Of a stretch of 64,000 nucleotides of DNA, positions 7,548 through 15,461 are shown one piece after another. The first letter of the stretch is position 1. The number at the start of each line of letters is the position of its first letter. The stretch spans positions 1 through 64,000 of the forward strand of contig CAIVPR010000117.1 of the NCBI GenBank assembly GCA_903907865.1, given 5' to 3'. A model generated the notes under the pieces. The model worked only from the letters and a program-made list of their open reading frames with translations. It was not told the DNA's origin and did no database searches. The DNA is from an uncultured Acidobacteriia bacterium (GTDB taxonomy: Bacteria > Acidobacteriota > Terriglobia > Bryobacterales > Bryobacteraceae). The position numbers and the translations under genes are program-made.

Positions 7548-9152
7548 CATCTGGTGCCGAATAATCAATGTGCTGGCGAAGGGGCGGCGCTTGGCGGAGC
7601 TGATGCCGGAATCTGGGGAAGCGGCGGGCGGCGGCACTACCTGCAGCAACTTCTCGATGGGAATCGGCCTGGGCTGCGGTGCCTGCACCGGACCCGTGAT
7701 TGCAATCCCCGGAGTCCGTGGCTGCGTGGCAGAGTTGGCTGGAAGGAATGGTAGGGGATAATTCAGTTCCGGCAGGGGCTGGCCGGCCGCCATCGGACGA
7801 ACCAGCTCAGGTGTCACAATCACGATCAGCTCCGTGTTTGTTTTCGAGACGGATTTCGATTGGAAGAGTTTCCCGAGTATGGGAATGTCGCCAATGAAAG
7901 GCATCTTCTCGAAGGTGTTGGTCGTCCGGTTATCCAGTAGCCCGCCGATGGCGAAGCTCTGCCCTTCATTCAGTTCCACTTGCGTATTCAGCTTGCGGGT
8001 GGTGAGGGCCGGTACGTTGAAGCCGCTGACCAGGAGCCCGTTGGTGAAATCGAGCGCGCTGACTTCGGGCGCCACCTGCAGATCAACGGTTCCGCGCGGC
8101 GTGATGGTCGGAGTGAAGGTCAGACGCACACCGAATTCGCGGAACGTGATGGAAACGATGGGAGCGCCGCCCGAGCCCGTACTCACGCTGGGAAATGGGA
8201 ATTCTCCACCGGCGAGGAAACTCGCCGGCTTGCCGTTCTCCGCGAGCATGTTCGGTTCGGCGAGAATCTGCAGAATCCCTTTGGTCTGGAGCGCCTGAAT
8301 GGTCGCTCCGAGATTCAGGTCGGGGCGGAGTAAGAAGAGATTCAGAGCGTTGGCAACCGCAACGCTGACCGGCGCCCCCGGCGCAACCGTCAATGTGGGC
8401 GGCGAGAACTGCTGTGTACCTACCGACCCGATCGTCTTCGTTGCGCCCGTGCTGAAAAAGTTGAGCCCCAGTGTTTCACTCAGGTTGCGGTCAACGCTGG
8501 CGAACTTAACCTTGAGCAGGATCTGAGCTTCCGCCTGGGGTACCTCCACGTATAGAAGGTTGACAGTCTTTCCCAGAGTCGATGCGATCGCGACCGCTCG
8601 GTCGGCACTGGTTAAATCCTTAACGTTGCCGCGGAGGAAGACGGTCTCGTTCTCGAAGCTCAGCCTGATCTGCTGCCCGGGCAATTCCTGCGCGATCTCC
8701 CCTTCGATGGCTGCAAGCTTGTTGTCCAGTAGAAAACGGCTCACGAGTACGGTGACGTCGTAGAAGAGTTTGCTTCCCCCTTCCTGCCAGATGATCAGAC
8801 TCGTAACGCCTGGAGTCTTGGCGTTCAGAAGAATCTCCCGCGGGCTGATCGCCGTGGCTTCGGCGATGTCGCCAAGGCCCACCGAAATACGTTCGATAGC
8901 ACTCGTGGTGTCGATAACGATGGACTTGCCCGCAGTCAACAGGAGCGGGACAGGGACGGTCTTGTCTGGCTGGGCACCCGGTGTCGGGACAGCAAGCGGA
9001 TTGGCCGACGGGGCACGACGCTCCTGTTGGGCGGCGCTTCCAAACGACAGAGTGATGAGGCAGGTCAAACGTGCCAAGGCAATTGCGGTCCGCGCACGGC
9101 TTTTCCATGCACCCACCAGAGCCGAGTTGCTGATTCCGGATTGACGGCTCAT
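7365..9152 (-). CDS. cpaC: Secretin, CpaC/RcpA type outer-membrane pilus channel
   Basis: Outer-membrane ring through which the Tad pilus emerges. The order of elements is: a signal-peptide-like segment (ARLTCLITLSFGSAAQ); an N-terminal pilus/secretin domain (SIVIDTTSAIERISVGLGDIAEA, then GVTSLIIWQ) at about 70-135; a BON-like segment (IRLSFENETVFLRGNVKD) at about 160-200; and the secretin core from about 205, with ILAEPNMLAENGKPASFLAGGEFPFP and the closing VELNEGQSFAIGGLLDN, then MPFIGDIPILGKLF. The last ~60 residues (from ISSAKRRPF) are low-similarity and Cys/His/Gln-rich, and they run antisense through the DUF5658 gene. The natural end is probably near 7550. The start overlaps the cpaB stop in an ATGA. 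Confidence 0.93.
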   Translation of the reverse strand: MSRQSGISNSALVGAWKSRARTAIALARLTCLITLSFGSAAQQERRAPSANPLAVPTPGAQPDKTVPVPLLLTAGKSIVIDTTSAIERISVGLGDIAEATAISPREILLNAKTPGVTSLIIWQEGGSKLFYDVTVLVSRFLLDNKLAAIEGEIAQELPGQQIRLSFENETVFLRGNVKDLTSADRAVAIASTLGKTVNLLYVEVPQAEAQILLKVKFASVDRNLSETLGLNFFSTGATKTIGSVGTQQFSPPTLTVAPGAPVSVAVANALNLFLLRPDLNLGATIQALQTKGILQILAEPNMLAENGKPASFLAGGEFPFPSVSTGSGGAPIVSITFREFGVRLTFTPTITPRGTVDLQVAPEVSALDFTNGLLVSGFNVPALTTRKLNTQVELNEGQSFAIGGLLDNRTTNTFEKMPFIGDIPILGKLFQSKSVSKTNTELIVIVTPELVRPMAAGQPLPELNYPLPFLPANSATQPRTPGIAITGPVQAPQPRPIPIEKLLQVVPPPAASPDSGISSAKRRPFASTLIIRHQMSACRCNRNCDSDQVPAHHQNVNCVHPPQQGYSSLEPAIAAERCRDHFGQNQARPWCMRVG

Positions 9153-10033
9153 GGTTCCCCCACAGTCCGGCTGAACGTTGCGGTGGACCGAACGGACCCG
9201 TTGGAGATCTGGATGACGTGCGGAACGGGAGCCACGGGAACCACGACCTGCGGAACGGGCACGGTCGGGGCGGCGGGCCGCGCGGAACGCACATGATCCG
9301 GCTGAACGGGTACTGTACGTTCGACGACACCGAAAAGGTCGGACATGTCCGTCCCTGGAGGCGTGGACAGCTGCGTATCCATGGGGTTTCTGAGAATCAG
9401 CTGAATGCGCGTCTCGTTTCCCGCGAGACTAAGGATCTCCGCTTGAGCCGGCGTCACCAGCAGGTTGACGACCTGCGACGGTTCCGGCTTGCCTTCTTGA
9501 TTCTTCAGAAAGTTGGCCCCGGCCGAAAGAACTTCGATATTCTGAAGCAGCGTCCGCACACGGGGTCCGTCGGCGGCGTTTCGACCAGGCGGCAGACCTG
9601 TGATGAGTACGTCTACCCGCATTCCCGACACGACAAAACCAGCGACGCTGACCACATCGTTTACCCGAACCGCCACAGCCCTCATGCCGGGAGGAATTAT
9701 GGCTGCGAGTCCGCCGCCGGAGCCCGACGTTGCAAGCCGGCTCTCGGTGATTGCCTCGCCTTCGTAGATCGAAGAAAGGACGCCACGGTTCAGAACAACC
9801 TCCCGCTTCTGCAACGACCCTTTCGGGTTGGGCCCGAACCAGAGTGACATTCTAACGTCAGCGTCGCGGATCAATGTTCCAGCGGGAAGATCCCGGGTGG
9901 CTACGGCCAGGCTCACCGTCGCCTCGGCGGGCGCAGTCGCCAAGCGGGAGTTGACAGCCCTGTATACCAAGTAGCTGGTGCAGACCGCGAGAACGAGCGC
10001 ACTCACAACGATGATCAAGACTCTTCTGTTCAT
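9149..10033 (-). CDS. cpaB: Flp pilus assembly protein CpaB/RcpC
   Basis: 294 residues. An N-terminal membrane helix (MNRRVLIIVVSALVLAVCTSYLVY) is followed by the SAF-like domain VSLAVATRDLPAGTLIRDADVRM at about 40-65. The RcpC domain follows, with IPPGMRAVAVRVNDVVSVAGFVVSGMRVDVLITG. The later LLVTPAQAEILSLAGNETRIQLILRNP is also a family signature. CpaB is a periplasmic, membrane-anchored factor needed to stabilise or gate the secretin. It lies directly upstream of the secretin, and its TGA overlaps the secretin ATG by 4 nt. The C-terminal 60 residues are Pro/Val-rich (VPQVVVPVAPVPHV), probably an unstructured periplasmic tail. A candidate sigma-54 site lies about 40 nt upstream. Confidence 0.93.
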   Translation of the reverse strand: MNRRVLIIVVSALVLAVCTSYLVYRAVNSRLATAPAEATVSLAVATRDLPAGTLIRDADVRMSLWFGPNPKGSLQKREVVLNRGVLSSIYEGEAITESRLATSGSGGGLAAIIPPGMRAVAVRVNDVVSVAGFVVSGMRVDVLITGLPPGRNAADGPRVRTLLQNIEVLSAGANFLKNQEGKPEPSQVVNLLVTPAQAEILSLAGNETRIQLILRNPMDTQLSTPPGTDMSDLFGVVERTVPVQPDHVRSARPAAPTVPVPQVVVPVAPVPHVIQISNGSVRSTATFSRTVGEP

Positions 10034-10073
10034 TCGGACATACCGGCATCAATGGCGTTCCACGATTCAGGAA

Positions 10074-10089
10074 TGCACTTCGGTGCCCA
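10074..10089 (-). promoter_or_regulatory. Candidate sigma-54 -24/-12 element for cpaB-cpaC
   Basis: On the minus strand this reads TGGGCACCGAAGTGCA. GG (10088-10087) and GC (10076-10075) are at the required 10-base spacing, and the rest matches the TGGCAC-N5-TTGCA consensus only partly. It would start transcription about 30 nt before the cpaB ATG. A sigma-54 activator gene is the divergent neighbour. Confidence 0.35.
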
Positions 10090-10375
10090 CGCCGCACGCT
10101 GCTGGGCGCGGCTTTCGATTCAAGCACTTACGATGGAACTGCAGCGAGGATAGCTGACTGCCGCTTACAGCTTCCCCCGGCAATGGTAGCCCTGGGGAGA
10201 CAGCGGCGGCGGAAGGACGACGCGCTCCGGGACGTGTAGGGAAGTCGCGACCCGGAACGAAGGGGCGGAAGAAGAACCTTTGCCGTCACCAACCGCCGCT
10301 CAGGTCGAAGCCGTTCTTGCACACCAGCGCTGATTCGATTCGTCACTTGCAGTGCGCTAACCCATCCGTGCCATT
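10090..10375. other. Intergenic region between divergent cpaB and sigma-54 regulator
   Basis: About 290 bases without a convincing gene on either strand. It is the natural place for enhancer binding sites of the neighbouring NtrC-type regulator. I see no clean long palindrome, and no ORF here has protein-like composition. Confidence 0.5.
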
Positions 10376-10391
10376 TGGCCGCAAACGTGCT
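10376..10391 (+). promoter_or_regulatory. Candidate sigma-54 -24/-12 element for the response regulator gene
   Basis: TGGCCGCAAACGTGCT has GG and GC at the exact -24/-12 spacing, plus the flanking T and W positions. The predicted transcript would begin about 30 nt before ATG 10435. It would let the regulator activate its own gene. This is a motif match by eye only. Confidence 0.4.
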
Positions 10392-10434
10392 GAATTAATA
10401 CGCTGAGTCGGAACCAGGGAGGACGCATTTCTTG

Positions 10435-11874
10435 ATGATTCGTTTACTAATCTTTTCGCACGACCAGAGACTGCACTCGCTCCTTGGCCTTACCCTCGGC
10501 GCCGAGTTCCACATCCTGCCCGAGCGGCGCGAGGACGAAGTCCGGGAATTGATATCACGCGGCCAGTGCGACGTTCTCGTCCTCGATCTCGACTCCTCTC
10601 CGCACCTGATCGAGCGACAGCTGGGTTTCTTCGACGAAATCCGGGGCTTTGGCGTTCCCGTGGTCGTCATGACAGATGACGACAACAGGGCAACCGCTCT
10701 GGAACTTGTCCAGCGTGGCGTCTACAACTACATCCGCAAGCCACCGGCCCTGCCTGAGCTGAGAATCCTGGTCCGCCGGGCCCATGAGCATGCGGTACTG
10801 AAAAGGGAGCTGGAAAGCGTCCGACGGAGCCTGCCGCCCTATGGCTGCGACAAGCTGATCGGTTCGAGCGCCCGTTCCCAGGTAGTGTACGATCTCATTC
10901 GGCGAGTCGCCAACCTTGAGACCTCCGTGCTGATCACCGGAGAGAGCGGCACAGGCAAGGAGTTGGTCGCCCGCGCCATTCACAATATGAGCAGGCGCAG
11001 AGACCGGCCGTTCGTCGCCGTTTCCTGCGGCGCGATTCCCGAGACACTGATCGAGTCGGAACTATTCGGGGCGGAACGCGGCGCATTCACCGGAGCAGGC
11101 ACAAGACGCCGGGGCTACTTGGAAGAAGCGGCGGACGGAACGCTCCAGTTCGACGAAATCGCAGAGTTCAGCCCCCACACCCAGGTAAAACTTCTACGCG
11201 TCCTGCAGGAAAGGCAATTCAGCCGCCTCGGAAGCAGTCAGATGATCCCGCTGAACGCCCGCCTCCTCTTTGCGACGCACCGCAACCTGCCTGAAATGGT
11301 GAAGGAAGGAACCTTCCGCCAGGATCTCTACTACCGGGTAAACGTGATGGGGATCCGGACACCCGCGCTTCGGGATCACATCGAGGATATCCCTCAACTG
11401 GCGCGCCACTTTCTAGCGGAATACGCCCTCGTCTGCGGCAAAGTAATGACCGCAATCACGCCCAACGCAATGGTCCTGCTGCTGGAGTATGAGTGGCCGG
11501 GCAACGTCCGTGAACTGGAGAATGTCATACAAGGTGCAATTATTCTGAGCGACGAGGACACGATCCAGCCCAAACACCTGCCCAGCGTCATGCAGCATCC
11601 AGACCTGCTTGGCGTCGGCGACTCCCTTCCAGGCGCCACGTTCGAGGAGCAACTGCAGGATTACAAGGTCAGACTGGCACTCAAGGCAATCGAAGGGTGC
11701 CATGGAAACAAGACGCTCGCAGCGAGAAGCCTGCACATTTCAAGGACATATTTGCACCGCCTCATCCGGGGTCCGGGGGAAGATGATGGTTCGGTAGGGG
11801 ACCCAGAGGAAGCCGACGGTTTCCCGCGTGTTCGCGAGTTAGCGGGGCGTCCCACTGCCCAACGGACTTGCTGA
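10435..11874 (+). CDS. Sigma-54-dependent response regulator (REC-AAA+-Fis)
   Basis: 479 residues, NtrC family. The REC domain (1-120) has the phosphoacceptor in VLVLDLDSS, the Thr in VVVMTDDD and the Lys in YNYIRKPP. The AAA+ domain follows, with Walker A GESGTGKE at about 169-176, the sigma-54-contacting loop GAFTGA at 216-221, Walker B in DGTLQFDEI and the R-finger region FRQDLYYR. A Fis-type helix-turn-helix sits at about 405-445 (GNKTLAARSLHISRTYLHRLIR). About 35 extra residues follow it. ATG 10435 is preferred over TTG 10432 because AGGGAGGA lies about 12 nt before it. No sensor kinase is adjacent. Its position next to cpaB and the presence of candidate sigma-54 sites suggest that it controls pilus expression. 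Confidence 0.92.
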   Translation: MIRLLIFSHDQRLHSLLGLTLGAEFHILPERREDEVRELISRGQCDVLVLDLDSSPHLIERQLGFFDEIRGFGVPVVVMTDDDNRATALELVQRGVYNYIRKPPALPELRILVRRAHEHAVLKRELESVRRSLPPYGCDKLIGSSARSQVVYDLIRRVANLETSVLITGESGTGKELVARAIHNMSRRRDRPFVAVSCGAIPETLIESELFGAERGAFTGAGTRRRGYLEEAADGTLQFDEIAEFSPHTQVKLLRVLQERQFSRLGSSQMIPLNARLLFATHRNLPEMVKEGTFRQDLYYRVNVMGIRTPALRDHIEDIPQLARHFLAEYALVCGKVMTAITPNAMVLLLEYEWPGNVRELENVIQGAIILSDEDTIQPKHLPSVMQHPDLLGVGDSLPGATFEEQLQDYKVRLALKAIEGCHGNKTLAARSLHISRTYLHRLIRGPGEDDGSVGDPEEADGFPRVRELAGRPTAQRTC

Positions 11875-11907
11875 ATCCCCATTCAGCCGGCAGGGCCGGG
11901 ACCGGGT

Positions 11908-12270
11908 CCACTCCATCACAACAGCAGCCTCGAGTGGATCCGTGTAGTAGCCCTCAATCCTGCGCGCAATCTGGAATCCGAACCGCCCGTTCAACGCAAT
12001 CATGGCCGCGTTCGAGGCCCGCGAACTCGTCACCATCCGCTGGAACCCGTGCCGACGGGCATACGCGACCTGCCAGGACTTGAGAACCGCCCCCAACCCC
12101 TGTCCCTGATAGCGCGGCAGGATTCCGGTCGTTGCGATGTACAGCACCCCCGCGGCGGGCACGATGTCGCCGTCCTCAGCAAAGTCGACGTGCGTCTCGA
12201 ACGCGCAGCAGCCGGCCTTCACGCCGTCCACCACCGCACAACCTGCTGGTCCACCGTCTCAAAACCTAGG
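11908..12270 (-). pseudogene. Truncated, deleted copy of the GNAT/proline-rich gene pair
   Basis: This stretch is a near-identical copy of 14018-14689, with only a few substitutions over the first 325 bases. Relative to that copy it lacks about 309 bases. The break falls just after the shared GCCGTCCACC at about 12225-12234. Beyond it, homology resumes with CAACCTGCTGGTCCACCGTCTC. The deletion removes the N-terminal half of the acetyltransferase and most of the proline-rich gene. The remaining GNAT half could be read from GTG 12234 (MVDGVKAGCCAF, then RYQGQGLGAVLKSW), but it lacks the first GNAT strands and runs into an unrelated tail past 11908. It is not a functional enzyme by my reading. 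From 12271 to 12402 I see no feature. Confidence 0.85.
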
Positions 12271-12402
12271 CTCGCCAATGGTAGGGACGCAGGCGAATGA
12301 GATGGCCCGCCGACCGGTGTCGAGGTGCGGCGCGGTCACCAAGTGTGTGGGCTGGGGTCAGGGCGCAGCGGAGTTGTTCGAAAAGGTCCCCGCACGAACT
12401 GA

Positions 12403-13062
12403 CTAGTATGGAACACGACCGAAGAATGAGCTGAACACGTCGGCAACCACCTTTGCCAACTCTCGAACATTCTCGTTCTTTTGCCCCTGTACCACGTGGG
12501 TACCCCGCCAAAGCTCGCGCCCATCCTTGGTCCGCAGGAGCGTCATGGTCATTCCGACCATGGCCTTGTTCTTGCTCCAAGAAATTGGAATATCGCCAAC
12601 CCGCATTACGGTTGTCTCCTTCTGGACGCCAAAACCTAGAATCCGAGCGAGCAGGACTCCGTCGACTTGGCCGCCACGCTGCAATTCCGATAGAAAGGAC
12701 ATTGTTGCAACGCCGGTCGTCGAGTAGTTTCCCATGAAGGCGCGGTAGCTGGGGCCAAAGTGCAGCGACTCGACGTACTGTTTTGCTTCCTGCGGCGGCA
12801 TGATGACAATGTTCGGATGAGCTTGGCGCATGGAGGAGATGAAGTTCTCGGACAGGATCATCGAACCTTCCTGATAGTCCAACTCGTTGACGAAGGGAAG
12901 GAAAATCAGCTTATCCAGCGGCGCGGAAGGAAAGGCAGGATCCAACTTCGCAGCGAGGATGACGTCTCGGTCCTTAGGACCCAGGTGGCGCTGCCCGAGA
13001 CAAAGCACTGCCGACAGCAGACCGACCATTGACAGAAGAAGAAGAAGACGGCGTCTCTTCAT
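12403..13062 (-). CDS. Secreted protein of unknown function, paralogue 2
   Basis: 219 residues from ATG 13062, immediately after the stop of the upstream paralogue (TAA, one base, ATG). The longer frame from 13095 would overlap that gene. It starts with a basic signal peptide (MKRRRLLLLLSMVGLLSAVLC). The mature protein shares its layout with the neighbour: KLDPAFPSAPLDKLIFLPFVN, then a conserved VDGVLLARIL strand, a GMTMTLLRTKDGRELWRG strand and the identical C-terminus FFGRVPY. The alternating strand pattern and the position of the 'DGRxLW' motif remind me of CsgG/GNA1162-type periplasmic lipoprotein folds, but there is no lipobox. Function unknown. Probably periplasmic. Confidence 0.75.
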   Translation of the reverse strand: MKRRRLLLLLSMVGLLSAVLCLGQRHLGPKDRDVILAAKLDPAFPSAPLDKLIFLPFVNELDYQEGSMILSENFISSMRQAHPNIVIMPPQEAKQYVESLHFGPSYRAFMGNYSTTGVATMSFLSELQRGGQVDGVLLARILGFGVQKETTVMRVGDIPISWSKNKAMVGMTMTLLRTKDGRELWRGTHVVQGQKNENVRELAKVVADVFSSFFGRVPY

Positions 13063-13063
13063 T

Positions 13064-13717
13064 TTAGTATGGAACCCTGCCGAAGAATCGTGCAAAGACG
13101 CTGGTTATGACCTCGGTCGCTTCTTGTATCCTAGCCTGATTTGGAGGCGCAATTAGGTCTTTCCCAGACCAAATGCGACGTCCATCCGTGGTACGGTACA
13201 GGCTCATCTCAACGCCAACCAAACGCATCTTCCGTGTAATAACTTTGCCGTTGGGTAGCTTCTTGATTGGAACATTGGTATCGCCCCAAGCCGTGATCTG
13301 CCCTACGAGAACAGCATCGATCTTCAACTTGGCGTGCAATCCCTCCAAGAAGCTGAGCTTCGCGGTACCAGACGCCAGATAGTCACCAAGAAAGACGTTG
13401 AAGTCGTCATTCAAGCCCGAGCTGCTGATAAAGTTGACCATTTCTTCGGGTGACACGAACTTGTATTCGCTGTGGGACTGGGACAACTGCGAGACCAGAT
13501 TCTTGGAGATGATGGAAGCGGCGTCCCTGAACTGGGCCGTATTGGCAAAGGGAAGCACAGCCACCCGATCAAGTTTCGTCGTCTGGAAGGCCGGGTCGAG
13601 CTTCGCCTCTTGAATGGAGTTGGCCGTCGCCGGACCCAGCTTGCGAGCTTTCTCGGTCTGAGCGCTGGCAATGGCTCCGGCCAGTATTACAGGTATTAGC
13701 AACAATCTTGAGTCCAT
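13064..13717 (-). CDS. Secreted protein of unknown function, paralogue 1
   Basis: 217 residues from ATG 13717, with GGAAAGG a few bases upstream. In-frame ORF extension to 13738 is less likely. A signal peptide is present (MDSRLLLIPVILAGAIASAQ). The mature part shows KLDPAFQTTKLDRVAVLPFAN, KIDAVLVGQITAW, LVGVEMSLYRTTDGRRIWSG and the C-terminus FARFFGRVPY. It is clearly a tandem duplicate of the next gene downstream, at moderate identity, so the duplication is not recent. The gene pair lies between the two copies of the acetyltransferase segment. The overall pattern resembles CsgG/GNA1162-like periplasmic proteins, but I cannot name a family. Confidence 0.75.
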   Translation of the reverse strand: MDSRLLLIPVILAGAIASAQTEKARKLGPATANSIQEAKLDPAFQTTKLDRVAVLPFANTAQFRDAASIISKNLVSQLSQSHSEYKFVSPEEMVNFISSSGLNDDFNVFLGDYLASGTAKLSFLEGLHAKLKIDAVLVGQITAWGDTNVPIKKLPNGKVITRKMRLVGVEMSLYRTTDGRRIWSGKDLIAPPNQARIQEATEVITSVFARFFGRVPY

Positions 13718-13781
13718 GGGACCTTTCCGAGAGCGCACCAGCTTCGACCCCGCCTAGCGCATGGCTCCTAGAATGAGTCTA

Positions 13782-13794
13782 CCCCCCCCCCCCC
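13782..13794. repeat. C13 homopolymer tract
   Basis: Thirteen consecutive C residues lie upstream of the 13717 start, in an otherwise featureless 13718-14008 interval. Such tracts slip during replication and could vary the promoter spacing of the downstream gene pair. No gene is visible in the interval. Confidence 0.9.
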
Positions 13795-14008
13795 GGAGCT
13801 TGTCAAGTGTTTTGTTTTGAGACCGGATCCATAATCCGATGGCCTTATCCGCCCAATAGCCGAGCCAGTGGGGCAAAGGGAGACAACCACGTCATCCCTG
13901 AGCCACGACGCGAAATGGGCGCAGCAATGGACCGATTTGAATCCTGAACGGGTCTCTTCCAAGCGGCCGAATCCAAGCGTGGCTGTCGTTGTTGGAAACG
14001 CGTGGCCC

Positions 14009-14473
14009 TTAGACAGCCCACTCCATCACAACGCCAGCCTCGAGTGGATCCGTGTAGTAGCCCTCAATCCTGCGCGCAATCTGGAATCCGAACCGCCCGT
14101 TCAACGCAATCATTGCCGCGTTCGAGGCCCTCGAACTCGTCACCATCCGCTGGAACCCGTGCCGACGGGCATACGCGACCTGCCAGGACTTGAGGACCGC
14201 CCCCAACCCCTGTCCCTGATAGCGCGGCAGGATTCCGGTCGTTGCGATGTACAGCACCCCCGCGGCGGGCACGATGTCGCCGTCCTCAGCAAAATCCACG
14301 TGCTTCTCGAAGGCGCAGCAGCCGGCCTTCACGCCGTCCACCAACAGCCACCAAGACTCGTATAGGTCCCAATCCTCGCGGTAGAACGCGTCCGTCTGAA
14401 AGACCTTGCGGTCGAAAATGACCAAACTGCGGAGTTCCCTCGGCAGTTGCGCCTTGCGGAATTCGGTCTTCAT
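14009..14473 (-). CDS. GNAT family N-acetyltransferase
   Basis: 154 residues from ATG 14473, which overlaps the stop of the proline-rich gene (ATGA). Acetyl-CoA-dependent transferase of unknown substrate. The acetyl-CoA pyrophosphate loop is visible as GILPRYQGQGLGAVLKSW at about 88-105 (Q/R-x-x-G-x-G/A). VTSSRASNAAMIALNGRFGF is the usual second helix, where N-x-x-A-x-x-x-Y/N-x-x-x-GF marks the C-terminal GNAT half. The N-terminal half contains LRSLVIFDRKVFQTDAFY. It is intact here, whereas the copy at 11908-12270 lacks it. It belongs to an operon with the GntR regulator and the small membrane protein upstream. Confidence 0.85.
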   Translation of the reverse strand: MKTEFRKAQLPRELRSLVIFDRKVFQTDAFYREDWDLYESWWLLVDGVKAGCCAFEKHVDFAEDGDIVPAAGVLYIATTGILPRYQGQGLGAVLKSWQVAYARRHGFQRMVTSSRASNAAMIALNGRFGFQIARRIEGYYTDPLEAGVVMEWAV

Positions 14474-14739
14474 TTGGGTTTTGCTGGCGGCGGAGGCGGC
14501 AGCGCTACGTCCAATCCAGGGATCTTCGCGGAACCCGGTGCGAGCGTGACAGGCAGCTCGGGGGGGGCGACCGTCTCCACTTTCGGCGGCACCGGTGGCG
14601 GAGGAGGCACGAAGGGCTTGGGTGCCCGAGTCGGCGCAACCGGCGTCCGCCATCGTACAACCTGCTGGTCCACCGTCTCAAGGCCCAGGTAGCTGAACGC
14701 CGCAGCACTCAGCAGCAGCAGTGGAACGACCCAACGCAC
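14470..14739 (-). CDS. Small proline-rich membrane-anchored protein
   Basis: 89 residues. An N-terminal hydrophobic helix (MRWVVPLLLLSAAAFSYLGL) is followed by a Pro/Val-rich periplasmic tail (PKPFVPPPPPVPPK, then VALPPPPPAKPK). It begins 4 nt after the GntR gene and its TGA overlaps the ATG of the acetyltransferase, so translation is coupled on both sides. No known domain is visible. The proline stretch suggests a spacer that reaches across the periplasm or binds a partner. It would have been partly copied and then lost in the duplicated segment at 12236-12270. Confidence 0.65.
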   Translation of the reverse strand: MRWVVPLLLLSAAAFSYLGLETVDQQVVRWRTPVAPTRAPKPFVPPPPPVPPKVETVAPPELPVTLAPGSAKIPGLDVALPPPPPAKPK

Positions 14740-14743
14740 GCGG

Positions 14744-15409
14744 CTAACCCTCGGCGGCAGCGCTGTAGAGCCAGCGCGAGGCGAATCCTGTAAACGTCTT
14801 CCGGACCGCCTCGGAAAACGCGGGTTCCCGCAGCGACCGCAAGGCCCGTATCAGTTCGTAATGCTCGTGGCCCATCGCCTCGGTCAAGGGAGCGCCGCTC
14901 GCCACCACGACGAAGCTGAAATGCGGAGCCATGAGCCGTTCCAAGGTCTCTGCGAGGAAGGTGTTGCCGGAAAGCCGCCAGCACTCGCGATGGAACCGGT
15001 AGTCGAGTTCGAGGAACTCCTTCTTGGACCCCCGTTTGCCCGCTTCCACCAGCTCGTCGACCAAGACGGTCAGATCCTCCAATTGCTGTTCGGTGACGTG
15101 CTCCTTGAGCCAACGCATGGCCAGCGTCTCCAGTTCGACGCGCAGCGCGTAGAGTTGCCGGACCTCGTCGTCGGAAAACTGCGTCACGAACGTGCCCGTG
15201 TTGGTTACCCGCCGCACGAAGCCCTGGCCTTCGAGCGATATCAGCGCCTCCCGGACCACGGGCGTTCCGACTTTCATCTGGCGCGCCAATTCGCGTTCCA
15301 CAATGGCGTCTCCCGGCTTGAACTGCCCTTCGAGGAAGGCGTCCTTCAAGGCGTTGATCACTCGGTCTTTGAGGGAGACGGGCTCAATTTCGGCGAAGGT
15401 GGGGGGCAT
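14744..15409 (-). CDS. GntR family regulator with FCD domain (FadR subfamily)
   Basis: 221 residues from ATG 15409. TTG 15415 is an in-frame alternative. The N-terminal winged helix shows LKDRVINALKDAFLEGQFKPGD, then ERELARQMKVGTPVVREAL, then LEGQGFVRR. The C-terminal FCD domain follows with LYALRVELETLAMRW, FLELDYRFHRECW and a late His-containing helix (MGHEHYELIRAL). The D and three H positions typical of the metal/ligand pocket are present. The ligand is unknown. It heads the operon with the proline-rich protein and the GNAT enzyme, so it probably controls them. Confidence 0.9.
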   Translation of the reverse strand: MPPTFAEIEPVSLKDRVINALKDAFLEGQFKPGDAIVERELARQMKVGTPVVREALISLEGQGFVRRVTNTGTFVTQFSDDEVRQLYALRVELETLAMRWLKEHVTEQQLEDLTVLVDELVEAGKRGSKKEFLELDYRFHRECWRLSGNTFLAETLERLMAPHFSFVVVASGAPLTEAMGHEHYELIRALRSLREPAFSEAVRKTFTGFASRWLYSAAAEG

Positions 15410-15433
15410 GGGCAAATAGCGACTGAATCATTG

Positions 15434-15461
15434 ATTGTACATGGTTTATCGATTCTCCCAA
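15434..15461 (-). promoter_or_regulatory. Predicted sigma-70 promoter of the gntR operon
   Basis: On the minus strand TTGGGA (15461-15456), a 16-base spacer and TACAAT (15439-15434). The start would fall near 15427, about 18 nt before ATG 15409. The -35 box lies inside the last codons of cruF, so regulator and carotenoid operon are separately promoted. Confidence 0.5.

Noticed and set aside
10364-10381. TGGCACGGATGGGTTAGC on the minus strand as a sigma-54 site
   Set aside because: The GC pair is three bases too far from the GG pair.
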